Part shown: piece after piece, positions 1 to 8,721 of the stretch
Numbering within the stretch: position 1 is the stretch's first letter
Layout of the letters: every line of letters starts with the position of its first letter
NCBI RefSeq assembly: GCF_013410775.1
Contig: NZ_JACCFH010000001.1
Span: 2,232,001-2,296,000 of the forward strand
From: Sphaerotilus montanus
GTDB taxonomy: Bacteria > Pseudomonadota > Gammaproteobacteria > Burkholderiales > Burkholderiaceae_C
DNA: 64,000 bases
Reading direction: 5' to 3'
Program-made: the position numbers and the translations under genes
Notes under the pieces: model-generated
The model's input: the letters and a program-made list of their open reading frames with translations, nothing else
Told to the model about the DNA's origin: nothing
The model's database searches: none

Positions 1-284
1 CAGCACGCATCGATACTGCCTGTCTACGAATGCTTGCCGCGCAGCCGGCCGCCCATGACAACCTTGTTCACACATTGCTTGGACTGATCGACGTGCGCAC
101 CGCACTCTACGAGCCAGCACTCGACCTGACTGCCGATTGCCGGCTTGGTGCAGGGCCGAAAGTTGCCGGCCAGGCAAGTGGGCGTGACGTTGATTGATCG
201 TACTTGTGTGTCTTGCAAGGTCACCTGAGTTGAGCGCGTAAAAATGAACCTCAACTTTCACATCCTAGGTTAAGTCGAAACAAC

Positions 285-638
285 ATGGACTTCAGCACAG
301 CCGCTAGTTTTGTCAGAACACTTGGACTGTTTTTCGCCACGGCAATTGCGGAGATTGTTGGCTGCTTCCTTCCATACCTGTGGTTGAGAAAACAGGGGTC
401 CGCATGGCTACTGTTGCCTGCCGTAGCCAGTCTTGTGTTATTCGTATGGCTTTTGACATTACACCCAGCCGCCAGCGGTCGCATTTACGCCGCATATGGT
501 GGCGTGTATGTCGCTACGGCACTGGTCTGGCTCCGTATCGTCGATGGGGTACGTTTATCGGCGCTGGATTGGCTCGGCGCTGGTGTGGCGATGTTGGGAA
601 TGTTGATCATCGTGGCAGGCTGGGGCAGCAGAAATTAG
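285..638 (+). CDS. YnfA/UPF0060 family small membrane protein
   Basis: A 117-residue integral membrane protein. The N-terminal stretch [20 protein letters not shown] and the central [10 protein letters not shown] are characteristic of the YnfA (UPF0060) family, which are four-helix, small-multidrug-resistance-like proteins of about 108-112 residues. Four hydrophobic segments are visible (about residues 10-28, 38-60, 68-85 and 92-112). Some family members have been linked to drug or dye efflux, but the substrate here is unknown. Its stop codon overlaps that of the convergent epsI gene. The ATG at 285 has only a weak ribosome-binding site. It lies at the left edge of the window in the imported segment. 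Confidence 0.88.
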   Translation: MDFSTAASFVRTLGLFFATAIAEIVGCFLPYLWLRKQGSAWLLLPAVASLVLFVWLLTLHPAASGRIYAAYGGVYVATALVWLRIVDGVRLSALDWLGAGVAMLGMLIIVAGWGSRN

Positions 639-1318
639 TCACGCAAACCAGCCAGCCGCAGTCGGTCTGCGGCTGTGATCGATGTCAGCATTTCTTGGAT
701 GAATTTTTGCTGCATTGAAAATGCACGAGGCTTGTCAGGGTCAATACTGGAAACTCTGAACAAGAGTCCATCTGCGATATCACCTTGCATCGCGTATGAA
801 ATTTCCTTCAGTTTCTTGTCCAGCCCGGACTTGACGGTGTGATTGCCGATGGTTGTCCAGTAGGTGACTGGCTCGACCCTGCGGGACTGAAATGTGGTTT
901 CCAATTGCTTGGTGGGAATGTCACCGTAGGGCGTTGTCAGGGTCAGTTTTCGCGAGTCACCAACCTGAAATCCTTGCGCTGGGTAACATATCTCTGGTAG
1001 ATGCACTTGGAAGGAATCGTTCTGGTTTTTGCCGTAGGCAATCGATAACATAATCACGTAACCTTCGTTTGATACGTAAGTTCTTGCAACCAGCTCGGTG
1101 TAAAGTTCATCGAGTAACTGCTGCTGCTGTGGATTAACTATCCCTGTTGATACGTCCATTTTTTTCCAGGAGCCAAATTTCTCTGGAATTATGCTGGATA
1201 TTTTAATGCCGCCTCTCGTGTCAGACATGAAATTGGTTGGTTTGATTTGATTTGCGGAAAATCCGCTGAGCAACATTGCCGCACACAAAATGATGGCGGA
1301 TATAATTTCACGAGTCAT
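635..1318 (-). CDS. epsI: EpsI family exosortase-associated protein
   Basis: A 227-residue protein with an N-terminal membrane anchor (about residues 5-22) and a periplasmic domain. The segment [14 protein letters not shown] (about residues 105-118) is the hallmark of the EpsI domain found next to, or fused to, exosortases in PEP-CTERM/exopolysaccharide systems. Its biochemical role is not settled. The start overlaps the stop of the upstream xrtB gene as ATGA, so the two are translationally coupled. It is the last gene of the minus-strand operon 4,996-635. GC content is low compared with the resident genome, in line with transfer. Confidence 0.88.
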   Translation of the reverse strand: MTREIISAIILCAAMLLSGFSANQIKPTNFMSDTRGGIKISSIIPEKFGSWKKMDVSTGIVNPQQQQLLDELYTELVARTYVSNEGYVIMLSIAYGKNQNDSFQVHLPEICYPAQGFQVGDSRKLTLTTPYGDIPTKQLETTFQSRRVEPVTYWTTIGNHTVKSGLDKKLKEISYAMQGDIADGLLFRVSSIDPDKPRAFSMQQKFIQEMLTSITAADRLRLAGLRD

Positions 1319-2208
1319 GATTTTTTAACGAAGATAAATCTGAGAAATCCATCAAATAAAATTATCAACAGCAAGGCTGCCATGAAAAGTACCATTCCGG
1401 CAAAGTCATGTAGAAAACCTTGCCCGGCTTCATCGCCAAGATGATAAGTGATTAGTGTCAACGCAATGACGCGAATGACGTTGGCGACAAAACTGATCGG
1501 CACTATGCAGATGGCTAAGACGATGTTTCGTGCTATTGATTGGTGTTTCACCAAGTTCAAGTAGAGTAGTCCCAGAGCCTCTAGTGTGAATAGTGTGTTC
1601 AATCCTGCGCAGGCATCCGCCACCAGTAACTGGTACTGTCCGATTTGCAAGATGACCCCACTACGGCTGATAGGATACCCAACAGCATAAAGTACCGACT
1701 CAACCACATAGGACACGGCGGTTTTCATGGGCTGAGTCATGGCATCGACAAACACGCCTGGCAGAGGAATCATGAAGATCATGAAAACCAGTGGAAACCA
1801 TAAATACCGCAAGGCTTCTGTTCCCCGAAGTATAAGCACGGTACATGCGACAATAACAATGAGTGAGCCAACCTCAAATATTAATATATTTTGAGATCTT
1901 CCAATTATATATATCAGCAATCCAAAAATCAGCAATGCCCAACCTACAAAAAAAGTAGGCCGTAGCGGTGCCGCAATGACTTGGAATGCTTGCTTCCAAA
2001 GCAGCCAGACAGAAACAGCTAATACGATGGGGCCATGTCCTTGCTGATCTCCGGCCCACAACCCATTGAACAGGTCTCGGAAAGTGGGGAAGTACATTAC
2101 CAGTAATCCGAGTAATGCAATGGCCCATGGAATTAATTCTTTTCTGGTGTCAGGTAGGGAAAACGGTTTTGCGGCTTTATGTATAGTGGCTTGATTTATT
2201 TTTGACAT
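1315..2208 (-). CDS. xrtB: Exosortase B (polytopic cysteine transpeptidase)
   Basis: A 297-residue polytopic membrane enzyme of the exosortase/archaeosortase superfamily. It is expected to cleave C-terminal sorting signals of PEP-CTERM type and transfer the protein to another acceptor. The expected catalytic triad is visible: Cys200 in VADACAGLN, Arg246 in NVIRV and His267 in FLHDFAG. About eight hydrophobic segments surround them. Length and the close pairing with EpsI suit the XrtB subgroup. It follows dsbA by 72 AT-rich bases and overlaps epsI by ATGA. No PEP-CTERM substrate is encoded in this window, so substrates must lie elsewhere. Confidence 0.88.
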   Translation of the reverse strand: MSKINQATIHKAAKPFSLPDTRKELIPWAIALLGLLVMYFPTFRDLFNGLWAGDQQGHGPIVLAVSVWLLWKQAFQVIAAPLRPTFFVGWALLIFGLLIYIIGRSQNILIFEVGSLIVIVACTVLILRGTEALRYLWFPLVFMIFMIPLPGVFVDAMTQPMKTAVSYVVESVLYAVGYPISRSGVILQIGQYQLLVADACAGLNTLFTLEALGLLYLNLVKHQSIARNIVLAICIVPISFVANVIRVIALTLITYHLGDEAGQGFLHDFAGMVLFMAALLLIILFDGFLRFIFVKKS

Positions 2209-2280
2209 TTTTTATTGATTGCCTGTATATAAGTTGACCAGTTAATGCATATATATTTCTGTAAATAATAATTATTTAAT

Positions 2281-2937
2281 TTAATTTCGCTTGGAGGCGA
2301 TTCGCTGCTGGGCGATTAATTGATTTAACACCTCAAAGACTTGAACTTCACCGCCCGCTTGATGAGGCTCCGTACTGAACTGTCCATTCACGATAAATTT
2401 TGGTACCCCATCTATTTTGTAAGCATTTGTCAGGGTTCTCATTTTGTTCACCTGAGCTTGCATGCCGAATGACTTGTACATGGACTCAAAAGCTTTGCTG
2501 TCTATGCCATTTTTTATCGCCCAGTTGATGATCGCTCCGTCTTCCCTAAAATTGATGCGGTCTTTGTGTATGGCTTCGAAAACAGCCATGTGATACTTCG
2601 AGAGGGAGTCCATTGCGCGCAGTGTTGCAAATATTTGGGCGTGGATGGAGGTTTCTTTTCTGGAATCCCAGACGATATGTTCTCGTCGAAAAGAGACATC
2701 GGCTGAAAGCTTCTTCTCCCACACATTCACCATTGGATCCACTTTGAAACAATGTGGGCAGCCGTACCAAAAAAACTCAACGATCTCAATCGTTTCAGCG
2801 TTGGCATTGGGGACGGGTGGCTTCATGGTGGAAAACACACCCTCAGCACCATGATCTCCTGCTGCTTGCGCCCAGTGTGGGATGGAAATTAGTCCAAGTG
2901 ACAATGATGTTGTGATGGCTCTTCGCAATTGATTCAT
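2281..2937 (-). CDS. dsbA: Thiol:disulfide interchange protein DsbA
   Basis: A 218-residue periplasmic thiol oxidase that introduces disulfide bonds into exported proteins. A signal peptide covers about residues 1-26 (ending HWAQAA). The thioredoxin-fold active site is Cys60-Pro-His-Cys63 in WYGCPHCF, the classic DsbA dipeptide, and the cis-proline loop is GVPKFIVNG near residue 180. It lies 36 bases downstream of the Sco gene and 72 upstream of xrtB, in the same direction. No dsbB is nearby, so it probably relies on the host DsbB. It may serve the exosortase or copper proteins of the same element, but that is inference. Confidence 0.92.
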   Translation of the reverse strand: MNQLRRAITTSLSLGLISIPHWAQAAGDHGAEGVFSTMKPPVPNANAETIEIVEFFWYGCPHCFKVDPMVNVWEKKLSADVSFRREHIVWDSRKETSIHAQIFATLRAMDSLSKYHMAVFEAIHKDRINFREDGAIINWAIKNGIDSKAFESMYKSFGMQAQVNKMRTLTNAYKIDGVPKFIVNGQFSTEPHQAGGEVQVFEVLNQLIAQQRIASKRN

Positions 2938-2973
2938 GATGCTTTGACTGTAAGATTATTCTGTTGATATAGG

Positions 2974-3588
2974 TTATGCGAGGAGGGCTTTTATGTCCGC
3001 AGAGAAGTCTGAGGCTGTCTGCTCATGTTTCATTGCCAGACGCAATAGCCCTTGTGTGTCGAATATATAGGTCAGCGTGGTATGGTCCATCGTGTAGGAT
3101 TGTCCTGTGGCTACTTTCTGATAAAAAACCTTGAATTCCTTGGCAAAGTCAGCGGTGGCTGCAGCACTGCCGCGCAAGGCGATGATTTTCTTGTCGAATG
3201 CACCAACATAGTCACGCAGAAGGGTTTCCGTGTCTCGCTCCGGGTCAATGGTGACAAAAATGATCCGAAGTTTCTTGGCGTCCTCCCCCAGTAAGCGACT
3301 GACTTCTGCCGCTCGCCCGAGCGCAGTTGGGCAGACATCAGGGCACTGTGTAAATCCGAAGAACAGCATGACAATGCTGCCTTTGAACTCAGACAGAGTT
3401 CTAGTTTTTCCATCTATGTCTGTCATGCTGAAAGACTGGCCGAATTTCGCACCGGTTAAGTCCAGTCCTTTGAATGAATATGGGACACGTCTCTCGCAGC
3501 CCATTAAAACCAAGGCTGATAGACAATTCATGGCCAGCCATGTACGGCGATTCCTGTAAGGTGATATGTCCATGGGGCTTGATTTCAT
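2974..3588 (-). CDS. SCO1/SenC family copper/redox protein
   Basis: A 204-residue membrane-tethered thioredoxin-fold protein of the Sco1/SenC/PrrC family. These proteins bind copper and help build copper sites such as Cu(A), or act as thiol reductases. The metal ligands are present: Cys82 and Cys86 in TQCPDVCPT and His169 in MDHTTLTYIFD. Residues 20-31 (ending VLMGC) look like a lipobox with Cys31. The ATG at 3,588 is chosen because it overlaps the stop of the upstream gene as ATGA. Longer in-frame starts would run into that gene. No cytochrome oxidase genes are nearby, so its client may be a redox or copper partner in this operon. Confidence 0.88.
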   Translation of the reverse strand: MKSSPMDISPYRNRRTWLAMNCLSALVLMGCERRVPYSFKGLDLTGAKFGQSFSMTDIDGKTRTLSEFKGSIVMLFFGFTQCPDVCPTALGRAAEVSRLLGEDAKKLRIIFVTIDPERDTETLLRDYVGAFDKKIIALRGSAAATADFAKEFKVFYQKVATGQSYTMDHTTLTYIFDTQGLLRLAMKHEQTASDFSADIKALLA

Positions 3589-4127
3589 TGTTGTTTCTTT
3601 CCGAGTGGCTTGCCAGATACCGTGCTGCTTGATGGATTTAGCTTTATCTCCGTGGTTTGAGGTGGATAACAAACCCCAAGCGTCTCGAAGCAGCCCTGGT
3701 ATCGTGCAATCAAAGTGATGGGGGTTGAGGTTTTTTCGGTGTTCGCAATTGTTCCGCGAATTTCAAAAGATTCTGGGTACACCTGCGTGGGGCCGAAACT
3801 CCTGTCTTGTTTGGTGATGGCTGCCGGATAATCTGTGCGCAGTAGCTTTACTCCGGTGGAGCCATTTATTTCAAGGCTCACCTTGTCTTTGTATAGATAA
3901 TAATATGGCTTCAGCGTAAACTGAACGCTGATCCTGCTAGGATCTAACAAGCGTGCTGAAACTTGAAATGCCTGTTCAGGGGGGAGCGGCTCGACAGCTT
4001 TCGTGCCGAACCATGCATTCAATCGCCCGGGCTCTGCGGCACTGATATTTGGCGCGCTAATATTGCCGACCACGAACAGCAATGCGCTCCAGATTTTTCT
4101 ACGACAGATGGATGAAAAAATGATCAT
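3585..4127 (-). CDS. Stand-alone DsbD N-terminal (alpha) domain protein
   Basis: A 180-residue exported protein with an N-terminal signal sequence (about residues 1-31). The rest matches the periplasmic alpha domain of DsbD (DsbDN, immunoglobulin-like). The sequence YQGCFETLGVCYPPQT (about residues 145-160) carries the two redox cysteines in the expected spacing. DsbD normally continues into an eight-helix membrane domain and a gamma thioredoxin domain. Both are absent, and the protein ends in a short polar tail. It starts in a TAATG overlap with lspA and ends in an ATGA overlap with the Sco gene. It probably shuttles electrons between a host DsbD/CcdA-like protein and DsbA, Sco or another partner. 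Confidence 0.8.
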   Translation of the reverse strand: MIIFSSICRRKIWSALLFVVGNISAPNISAAEPGRLNAWFGTKAVEPLPPEQAFQVSARLLDPSRISVQFTLKPYYYLYKDKVSLEINGSTGVKLLRTDYPAAITKQDRSFGPTQVYPESFEIRGTIANTEKTSTPITLIARYQGCFETLGVCYPPQTTEIKLNPSSSTVSGKPLGKKQQ

Positions 4128-4636
4128 TACGTGCTTTCACTCGTGGCTGCAGGGGTGCTGAAACTGATTGTCAGCAGCAAGAATGCTCCTGACATGACAT
4201 AAATGTCTGCAAGATTGAATGCTGGCCAATGCAAATCTGCCCAGTGAAAATCCAAGTAGTCAACTACAGCACCTATGCGTAACCGATCCAGTACATTACC
4301 GAGGGCTCCGCCTATAAGTAATATATAGGCAAAACTTTCTATAAAGCTTTGAATGCCCATCCAAAGTAATCGTGTCAAAATCGCACTGATAATTAATCCA
4401 AAAGCACTCAGAAAGTATTTCTGCCATCCACCTGAATTCGCTAGAAATGAAAATGCGGCGCCAGGATTGAGAACATGCACCAGATTAAACCATGCGCTAA
4501 CCTGTTCACTCGTGCCGACTGGCATGGTCAATGCCACACCAGCTTTGATTCCCTGATCCATCAAAATCAGTGCAGTCGCCAAAGAAAATATTGGCAATCT
4601 GTGCTGATTTGAATTAAATACGTGATTTTTTAACAT
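4127..4636 (-). CDS. lspA: Lipoprotein signal peptidase (signal peptidase II)
   Basis: A 169-residue four-helix inner-membrane aspartyl protease that removes signal peptides from prolipoproteins after diacylglyceryl transfer. The expected catalytic aspartates are present as Asp126 in VVDYLDF and Asp144 in FNLADIY, together with the conserved GNVLDRL and NPGAAFSFL. It is likely an extra copy, since it sits in an imported operon and a resident lspA is essential in most bacteria. The gene directly upstream ends six bases before its start, and the DsbD-alpha gene begins inside its stop codon. An element-borne LspA next to an exosortase suggests processing of dedicated lipoproteins. Confidence 0.93.
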   Translation of the reverse strand: MLKNHVFNSNQHRLPIFSLATALILMDQGIKAGVALTMPVGTSEQVSAWFNLVHVLNPGAAFSFLANSGGWQKYFLSAFGLIISAILTRLLWMGIQSFIESFAYILLIGGALGNVLDRLRIGAVVDYLDFHWADLHWPAFNLADIYVMSGAFLLLTISFSTPAATSEST

Positions 4637-4642
4637 CGAAGG

Positions 4643-4996
4643 TCAATTTATTATTTTAAATCTCGACAAATAGCCCAATAAAGATGCTATGCCAAAGATA
4701 ATCAACAGAAAAGCTGTCCTTTTGTTTTGCCGTCGTAGTTGACTCTTCTGCTGCTGTTGCGTGTGTGCGTTGTCCATGAACGGTGACCAAGATAAAACTT
4801 CTATTTCAAACCCTGCAGCAGGTGTAGGGTCAAATCCACCTGTAATACCCCTGACTTGGTTCAGGTTTTGAGAAGATGTCGCCGTGGTGAAGATGTCTCG
4901 AAGTTCTCGTGTGAGGTTTGAGATCTGTGCCGCGTCTTGGCAGGTTGGTTCCGAGCTACTCCCCTCCATCCAGTAGTGCTGAGGGTGCCAAGGCAA
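4643..4996 (-). CDS. Unknown protein with a C-terminal membrane anchor; possibly truncated
   Basis: An open frame of 117 codons starting at a TTG. An ATG at 4,969 is an alternative, and neither has a clear ribosome-binding site. The N-terminal 80 residues are hydrophilic, and residues about 94-111 form one transmembrane segment followed by a basic end. I do not recognise a family. The C-terminus lacks a Pro-Glu-Pro motif, so it is not a PEP-CTERM substrate. The gene lies exactly at the junction between low-GC sequence and the GC-rich copper island, so its 5' end may have been lost. It is the first gene of the lspA-to-epsI operon and ends six bases before lspA. Confidence 0.5.
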   Translation of the reverse strand: MPWHPQHYWMEGSSSEPTCQDAAQISNLTRELRDIFTTATSSQNLNQVRGITGGFDPTPAAGFEIEVLSWSPFMDNAHTQQQQKSQLRRQNKRTAFLLIIFGIASLLGYLSRFKIIN

Positions 4997-5017
4997 CGGG
5001 GTGACGAATTTCTAGAA

Positions 5018-5071
5018 GCAAGTCACTTGCACATGAGATCGGGGGCCATGCACAATGGTGCGCATCTCATG
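5018..5071. repeat. Nested inverted repeats at the composition junction
   Basis: A perfect palindrome GCAAGTCACTTGC (5,018-5,030) is followed by CATGAGAT (5,032-5,039) and its inverse ATCTCATG (5,064-5,071). They lie between the divergent unknown-protein gene and the copper efflux operon, where base composition changes abruptly. They could be operators, a hairpin or remnants of a recombination site. No T-tract follows, so a terminator is unlikely. Confidence 0.4.
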
Positions 5072-5169
5072 CTTGCACTTCTGCGCACTGTTAATGCTCC
5101 TGCCCAGACCATCCGTATCGGTGTGCTGTTGGTTGTGTGTCGGCTAAGGGCTGCTGTGAGGTGCGCAGC

Positions 5170-5616
5170 GTGAAGCGATCGTTCTTGCTGACAATCTGCC
5201 GCATGCTGGTCGGCGTCGTGCTGTTCGCGCAATTCGCGGTGGCCGCGTATGCGTGTCCAGGGCTATCGTTCGCCGGTACTCCGAAGCCAGGGATGGTCAT
5301 CCCTGTCGTGGCAGAGGTGCAGTCGATGGGGACCGATAGAGTGTCGATCACGCTGGCCGCCATGGACTGCGATGACATGGTGGGGTCGATGGACCCGTCG
5401 TTCGCCAACCTCTGCGCCGAACATTGCCGCCAGGGGCAGCAAAGTGACCAAGCCTCCGCACTGACGCTGCCGGCCATGCTGCTGACAGCTCTGTACCACC
5501 TCCCCCTGGCCCCTGAGCCACCTGCCCCCAGCCCGCGCCAGGTGGCCGAGGGAGTCAGTGCCCTGGCAGGGGCTTCTCCGCCGCACGCCATCCTGCACTG
5601 CTGCTTCCGAACTTGA
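5170..5616 (+). CDS. Exported small protein leading a Cus-type copper efflux operon
   Basis: A protein of 148 residues from a GTG start. This start is preferred because GAGGTG lies seven bases upstream. Another GTG 33 bases earlier lacks a comparable site. An N-terminal hydrophobic segment (about residues 4-26) acts as a signal or anchor. The mature part holds a Cys/Asp/Met/His-rich stretch (DCDDMVGSMD, then LCAEHCRQ) and a second hydrophobic patch. Similar unnamed proteins commonly precede cusC-like genes in Burkholderiales, and metal binding in the periplasm is plausible but unproven. The TolC-type gene follows 133 bases downstream. Confidence 0.65.
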   Translation: MKRSFLLTICRMLVGVVLFAQFAVAAYACPGLSFAGTPKPGMVIPVVAEVQSMGTDRVSITLAAMDCDDMVGSMDPSFANLCAEHCRQGQQSDQASALTLPAMLLTALYHLPLAPEPPAPSPRQVAEGVSALAGASPPHAILHCCFRT

Positions 5617-5749
5617 CTGTCCAGACCGCCTGACGCCGACGACCCTGCGGTCGATCCGGCGCCGTGGTCGTGCTCGTCCGGGCCCTGACACCAGTCTGCC
5701 ATCCGCACCGAGTCGACACGAAATCACCGTTTCGTTGTCTGGAGAATCC

Positions 5750-7063
5750 ATGTTCCATCCCCCATGGCCCCACGGCGCTCGCCGGGTGCCTGTCTATTGC
5801 CGCTTGGCCGCGCTGCTTGTCCTTGGCGTCGCATTGCTTCCGCTCGCCAGCCCGGCCCAGTCCACCCTGACGCTCGATCAGGCCCTGCAACTCGCACAGA
5901 ATCGCTCGCGCCAGCTTCCGGTGCAGGAGGCAGCCGCCACCACCGCCCGCGAGATGGCCGTGGCCGCTGGCCAGCGTCCCGACCCGACACTCAAGGTAGG
6001 CCTCAACAACTTGCCCCTCGACGGCCCGGACCGGCTCAGCCTGACACGCGACTTCATGACCATGCGCTCGGTCGGCGTGATGCAGGAGATCACACGCGGC
6101 GACAAGCTCGCGGCCCGGTCGGCGCGTTTCGACCGGGAAGCCGAGGCCGCAGAAGCCGCACGTGCGGTGGCACTCGCCCACCTGCGCCGCGACACTGCGA
6201 TGGCCTGGCTGGAGCGGCATTTCCAGGAGCGCGTGGTCGAACTCCTGCAGAGGCAACGCACCGAAGCCGGCCTGCAGGTCGAGGCCGCCGACGCGGCCTA
6301 CCGGAGTGGGCGTGGCGCGCAGGCTGATGTGTTCGCCGCCCGGGTGGCGGCGGCGCTGATCGACGACCGCCTTCGTCTGGCTGCACAGCAGGTCGAGGCC
6401 ACCACGATCCGGCTTGCCCGCTGGGTCGGCCCGGATGCGCAACAGCCACTCGGCGAACGTCCGTCCCTGACCACCGTTCCTGCTGCGGTGCATGATCTGG
6501 ATGCCCATCCGAGCCAGCATCCCGAGATCGCGCTGCTGGCCAGACAGCAAACCATCGCACAGGCCGACGCTGACCTTGCGCGGCTCAACCAGCGCCCGGA
6601 TTGGAGCGTGGAGCTGATGCTCAGCCAGCGCGGACCGGCCTACGCGAACATGGTCTCCGTCGGGGTGTCGATCCCGCTGCAGATTGACACCAGAAACCGC
6701 CTGGATCGCGAACTCGCCGCCCGGCTCGCCGTTGTCGAACAGGTCCGCGCCCAGCACGAAGAAGCCACGCGGGAGCACCTGACCGAAACTCGTCTTCGGC
6801 TCGTCGCATGGCAAGGCAACCAGGCGCGGCTGGCTCACTACGACCGCACGCTGATGCCGCTCACCACCGAGCGCACGCAGGCGGCGCTGGCCACCTACCG
6901 GGGCGGCAGCGGCTCGCTCGGCGCGGTGCTCGAAGCGCGGCGCCTGGAGATCGACACCCGCATGGACCGGCTCCGGCTCGACATGGAAACCGCCGCGCTG
7001 TGGGCCCAGCTCCACTACCTGATCCCGGCCGAGCGCAACGCCGCCGCCGTCACGGAGCAATGA
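5750..7063 (+). CDS. cusC: TolC-family outer membrane channel of a copper RND efflux system
   Basis: A 437-residue outer-membrane efflux protein. The ATG at 5,750 follows the ribosome-binding site GGAGA and begins a clear signal peptide (cleavage near SPAQS at about residue 33). The rest is the two-repeat, alpha-helical barrel architecture of OEP/TolC proteins, including LTLDQALQLAQNRS near the mature N-terminus and YRSGRGAQADVFAARVA in the first repeat. There is no lipobox cysteine, unlike E. coli CusC. Its stop codon overlaps the cusB start as ATGA. It is the outer exit of the CusCBA tripartite pump that expels Cu(I)/Ag(I) from the periplasm. Confidence 0.9.
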   Translation: MFHPPWPHGARRVPVYCRLAALLVLGVALLPLASPAQSTLTLDQALQLAQNRSRQLPVQEAAATTAREMAVAAGQRPDPTLKVGLNNLPLDGPDRLSLTRDFMTMRSVGVMQEITRGDKLAARSARFDREAEAAEAARAVALAHLRRDTAMAWLERHFQERVVELLQRQRTEAGLQVEAADAAYRSGRGAQADVFAARVAAALIDDRLRLAAQQVEATTIRLARWVGPDAQQPLGERPSLTTVPAAVHDLDAHPSQHPEIALLARQQTIAQADADLARLNQRPDWSVELMLSQRGPAYANMVSVGVSIPLQIDTRNRLDRELAARLAVVEQVRAQHEEATREHLTETRLRLVAWQGNQARLAHYDRTLMPLTTERTQAALATYRGGSGSLGAVLEARRLEIDTRMDRLRLDMETAALWAQLHYLIPAERNAAAVTEQ

Positions 7064-8721
7064 ACATGCAACTCAAACCCCTTCTGATCGGCTTGACGGC
7101 AGCCGGTGTCCTGGCCGCCACCGGCTACGGCCTGTACACCACCGGCCTGCAGCGCGGCATGGGCATGGCCGCCGCGCCGGCACCCGCAGCGTCGCCCGCG
7201 CAGGCCCTCCCTCAGAGCATCGCGCAGGGCGAGGACGCCACCCGCCGACATCTCACGGCGGGCCTCAAGGCTGGCGATGTCGATCCGGCCACCGGCCGCA
7301 GGATCCTGTACTACCACGACCCGATGGTGCCCGGGAACCGGTTCGACAAGCCTGCCAAGTCGCCCTTCATGGACATGATGCTGGTGCCCGTCTATGCGGG
7401 TGGCAGTGGCGACAACGGGGTCGGCGAAGGCAGCACGGTCACAGTCAGCCCCCGCCTGCAGCAGAACCTGGGCGTGCGCACGGTGCCGGTCACCGAGGGC
7501 ACGCTGTCGCCACCCGTCACCGCTGTCGGCAGCATCGCCTTCAACGAACGCGACCAGGCCACCGTGCAGGCCCGTGCTACCGGCTACGTCGAGCGCCTGC
7601 ATGTGCGGGCCACGCTTGACCGCGTGGCCAAGGGGCAGGCACTGGCCGAGCTGTACGTGCCGGACTGGATCGCCGCGCAGGAGGAGTTCCTGTCGGTGCG
7701 CCGCATGCAGGGCACCGACCTCGCGCCGCTGGTGGAGGCGGCCCGTCAGCGCATGCGCCAGGTCGGGATGAACGAAGCCCAGATCGCCTCGGTGGAGGGC
7801 AGCGGAAAGACGCAAGCCCGCACGATCCTCCTGGCGCCGATCAGCGGCGTGGTCACCGAACTGGCGGTGCGCGAAGGCATGACCGTGACGGCCGGCACCA
7901 CGCTGTTCCGTCTGAACGGCCTCGGCACGGTGTGGGCCAACGCCGAGGTGCCAGAGAGCCAGGCGGCCCTCCTTCGCCCGGGCACCCGAGTCAGGGCAAA
8001 GAGCACGGCCATGCCAGAGGTGACGCTCGACGGACAGGTGCAGGCGCTCCTGCCCGAGGTCAACCCGACGACCCGCACGCTGAAGGCGCGGCTCGAACTC
8101 GCCAACCCCGGCGGGCGACTGGTACCGGGCATGTCCGTGCAGATGCAGTTCACGGACTTGCAGGTGGGCAAGGCCCTGCTGGTGCCGACCGAGGCGGTCA
8201 TCCAGACCGGCCGGCGAACGGTGGTGATCGTGGCGGACGGCGAGGGCCGCAGCGGACACTTCCGGCCGGTCGAGGTCGAGATCGGCACCGAGGGCGGTGG
8301 CCAGACCGAGGTCAGACGCGGCCTGCAGGTGGGCCAGCGGGTCGTGGTCTCGTCGCAGTTCCTGATCGACTCCGAAGCCAGCCTGAAAGGGGTCGAAGCG
8401 CGACTGAACGCGGCCGAGTCCAAGCCGCAAGCAGAGGACACCACACCGCGCCATGAAGGCGATGCCACAGTGGAAAGCCTCAGCCGCGATGCGCTCACGC
8501 TGTCCCACGGTCCGATCCCGTCCCTTAAATGGGGCCCGATGACCATGGACTTCAAACCGCCACCACAGGGTCTGCCCAGCGGGTTGAAGGCCGGGGACAA
8601 GGTGCGTTTCGCGTTCTACATGGGCACGGACAATCTGCCGCAGCTCACGGTCGTGACCGTGCAGGCTTCTGCCTCCAAGGCCAAGCCGGTGACGGGTGCC
8701 AAGACCGGGAGCCAGCCATGA
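7060..8721 (+). CDS. cusB: Copper RND efflux periplasmic adaptor with fused CusF domain
   Basis: A 553-residue membrane fusion protein linking CusA to the outer channel. Order of parts: N-terminal membrane anchor (about residues 8-28); a heavy-metal-binding segment [14 protein letters not shown] ending [13 protein letters not shown] (about 80-113); the barrel-sandwich/lipoyl and beta-barrel domains of the CusB family (about 120-450); and a C-terminal CusF-like domain (about 475-545) with the ligand pattern WGPMTMDF, matching the Trp and two Met that bind Cu(I) in CusF. CusF is usually a separate protein, and one is also encoded at 18,319. The start and stop overlap the neighbouring genes by ATGA, so translation is coupled. 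Confidence 0.93.
   Translation: MNMQLKPLLIGLTAAGVLAATGYGLYTTGLQRGMGMAAAPAPAASPAQALPQSIAQGEDATRRHLTAGLKAGDVDPATGRRILYYHDPMVPGNRFDKPAKSPFMDMMLVPVYAGGSGDNGVGEGSTVTVSPRLQQNLGVRTVPVTEGTLSPPVTAVGSIAFNERDQATVQARATGYVERLHVRATLDRVAKGQALAELYVPDWIAAQEEFLSVRRMQGTDLAPLVEAARQRMRQVGMNEAQIASVEGSGKTQARTILLAPISGVVTELAVREGMTVTAGTTLFRLNGLGTVWANAEVPESQAALLRPGTRVRAKSTAMPEVTLDGQVQALLPEVNPTTRTLKARLELANPGGRLVPGMSVQMQFTDLQVGKALLVPTEAVIQTGRRTVVIVADGEGRSGHFRPVEVEIGTEGGGQTEVRRGLQVGQRVVVSSQFLIDSEASLKGVEARLNAAESKPQAEDTTPRHEGDATVESLSRDALTLSHGPIPSLKWGPMTMDFKPPPQGLPSGLKAGDKVRFAFYMGTDNLPQLTVVTVQASASKAKPVTGAKTGSQP

Noticed and set aside
24-254. Minus-strand frame of 76 codons with several cysteines, divergent from the ynfA-like gene.
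   Set aside because: It begins only with TTG or GTG, has no ribosome-binding site and matches no family I know; likely a chance frame, though a small cysteine-rich protein cannot be excluded.
4643-4996. The unknown membrane protein as a PEP-CTERM substrate for exosortase B.
   Set aside because: It has a C-terminal hydrophobic segment and basic tail, but no Pro-Glu-Pro or related motif before it.
1-5000. Search for the left end of the Tn7-like element among the AT-rich bases at the window start.
   Set aside because: No inverted copies of the CTCGAA/CGAGAAAA-type sites and no TGACAG terminus found; the left end is probably outside.
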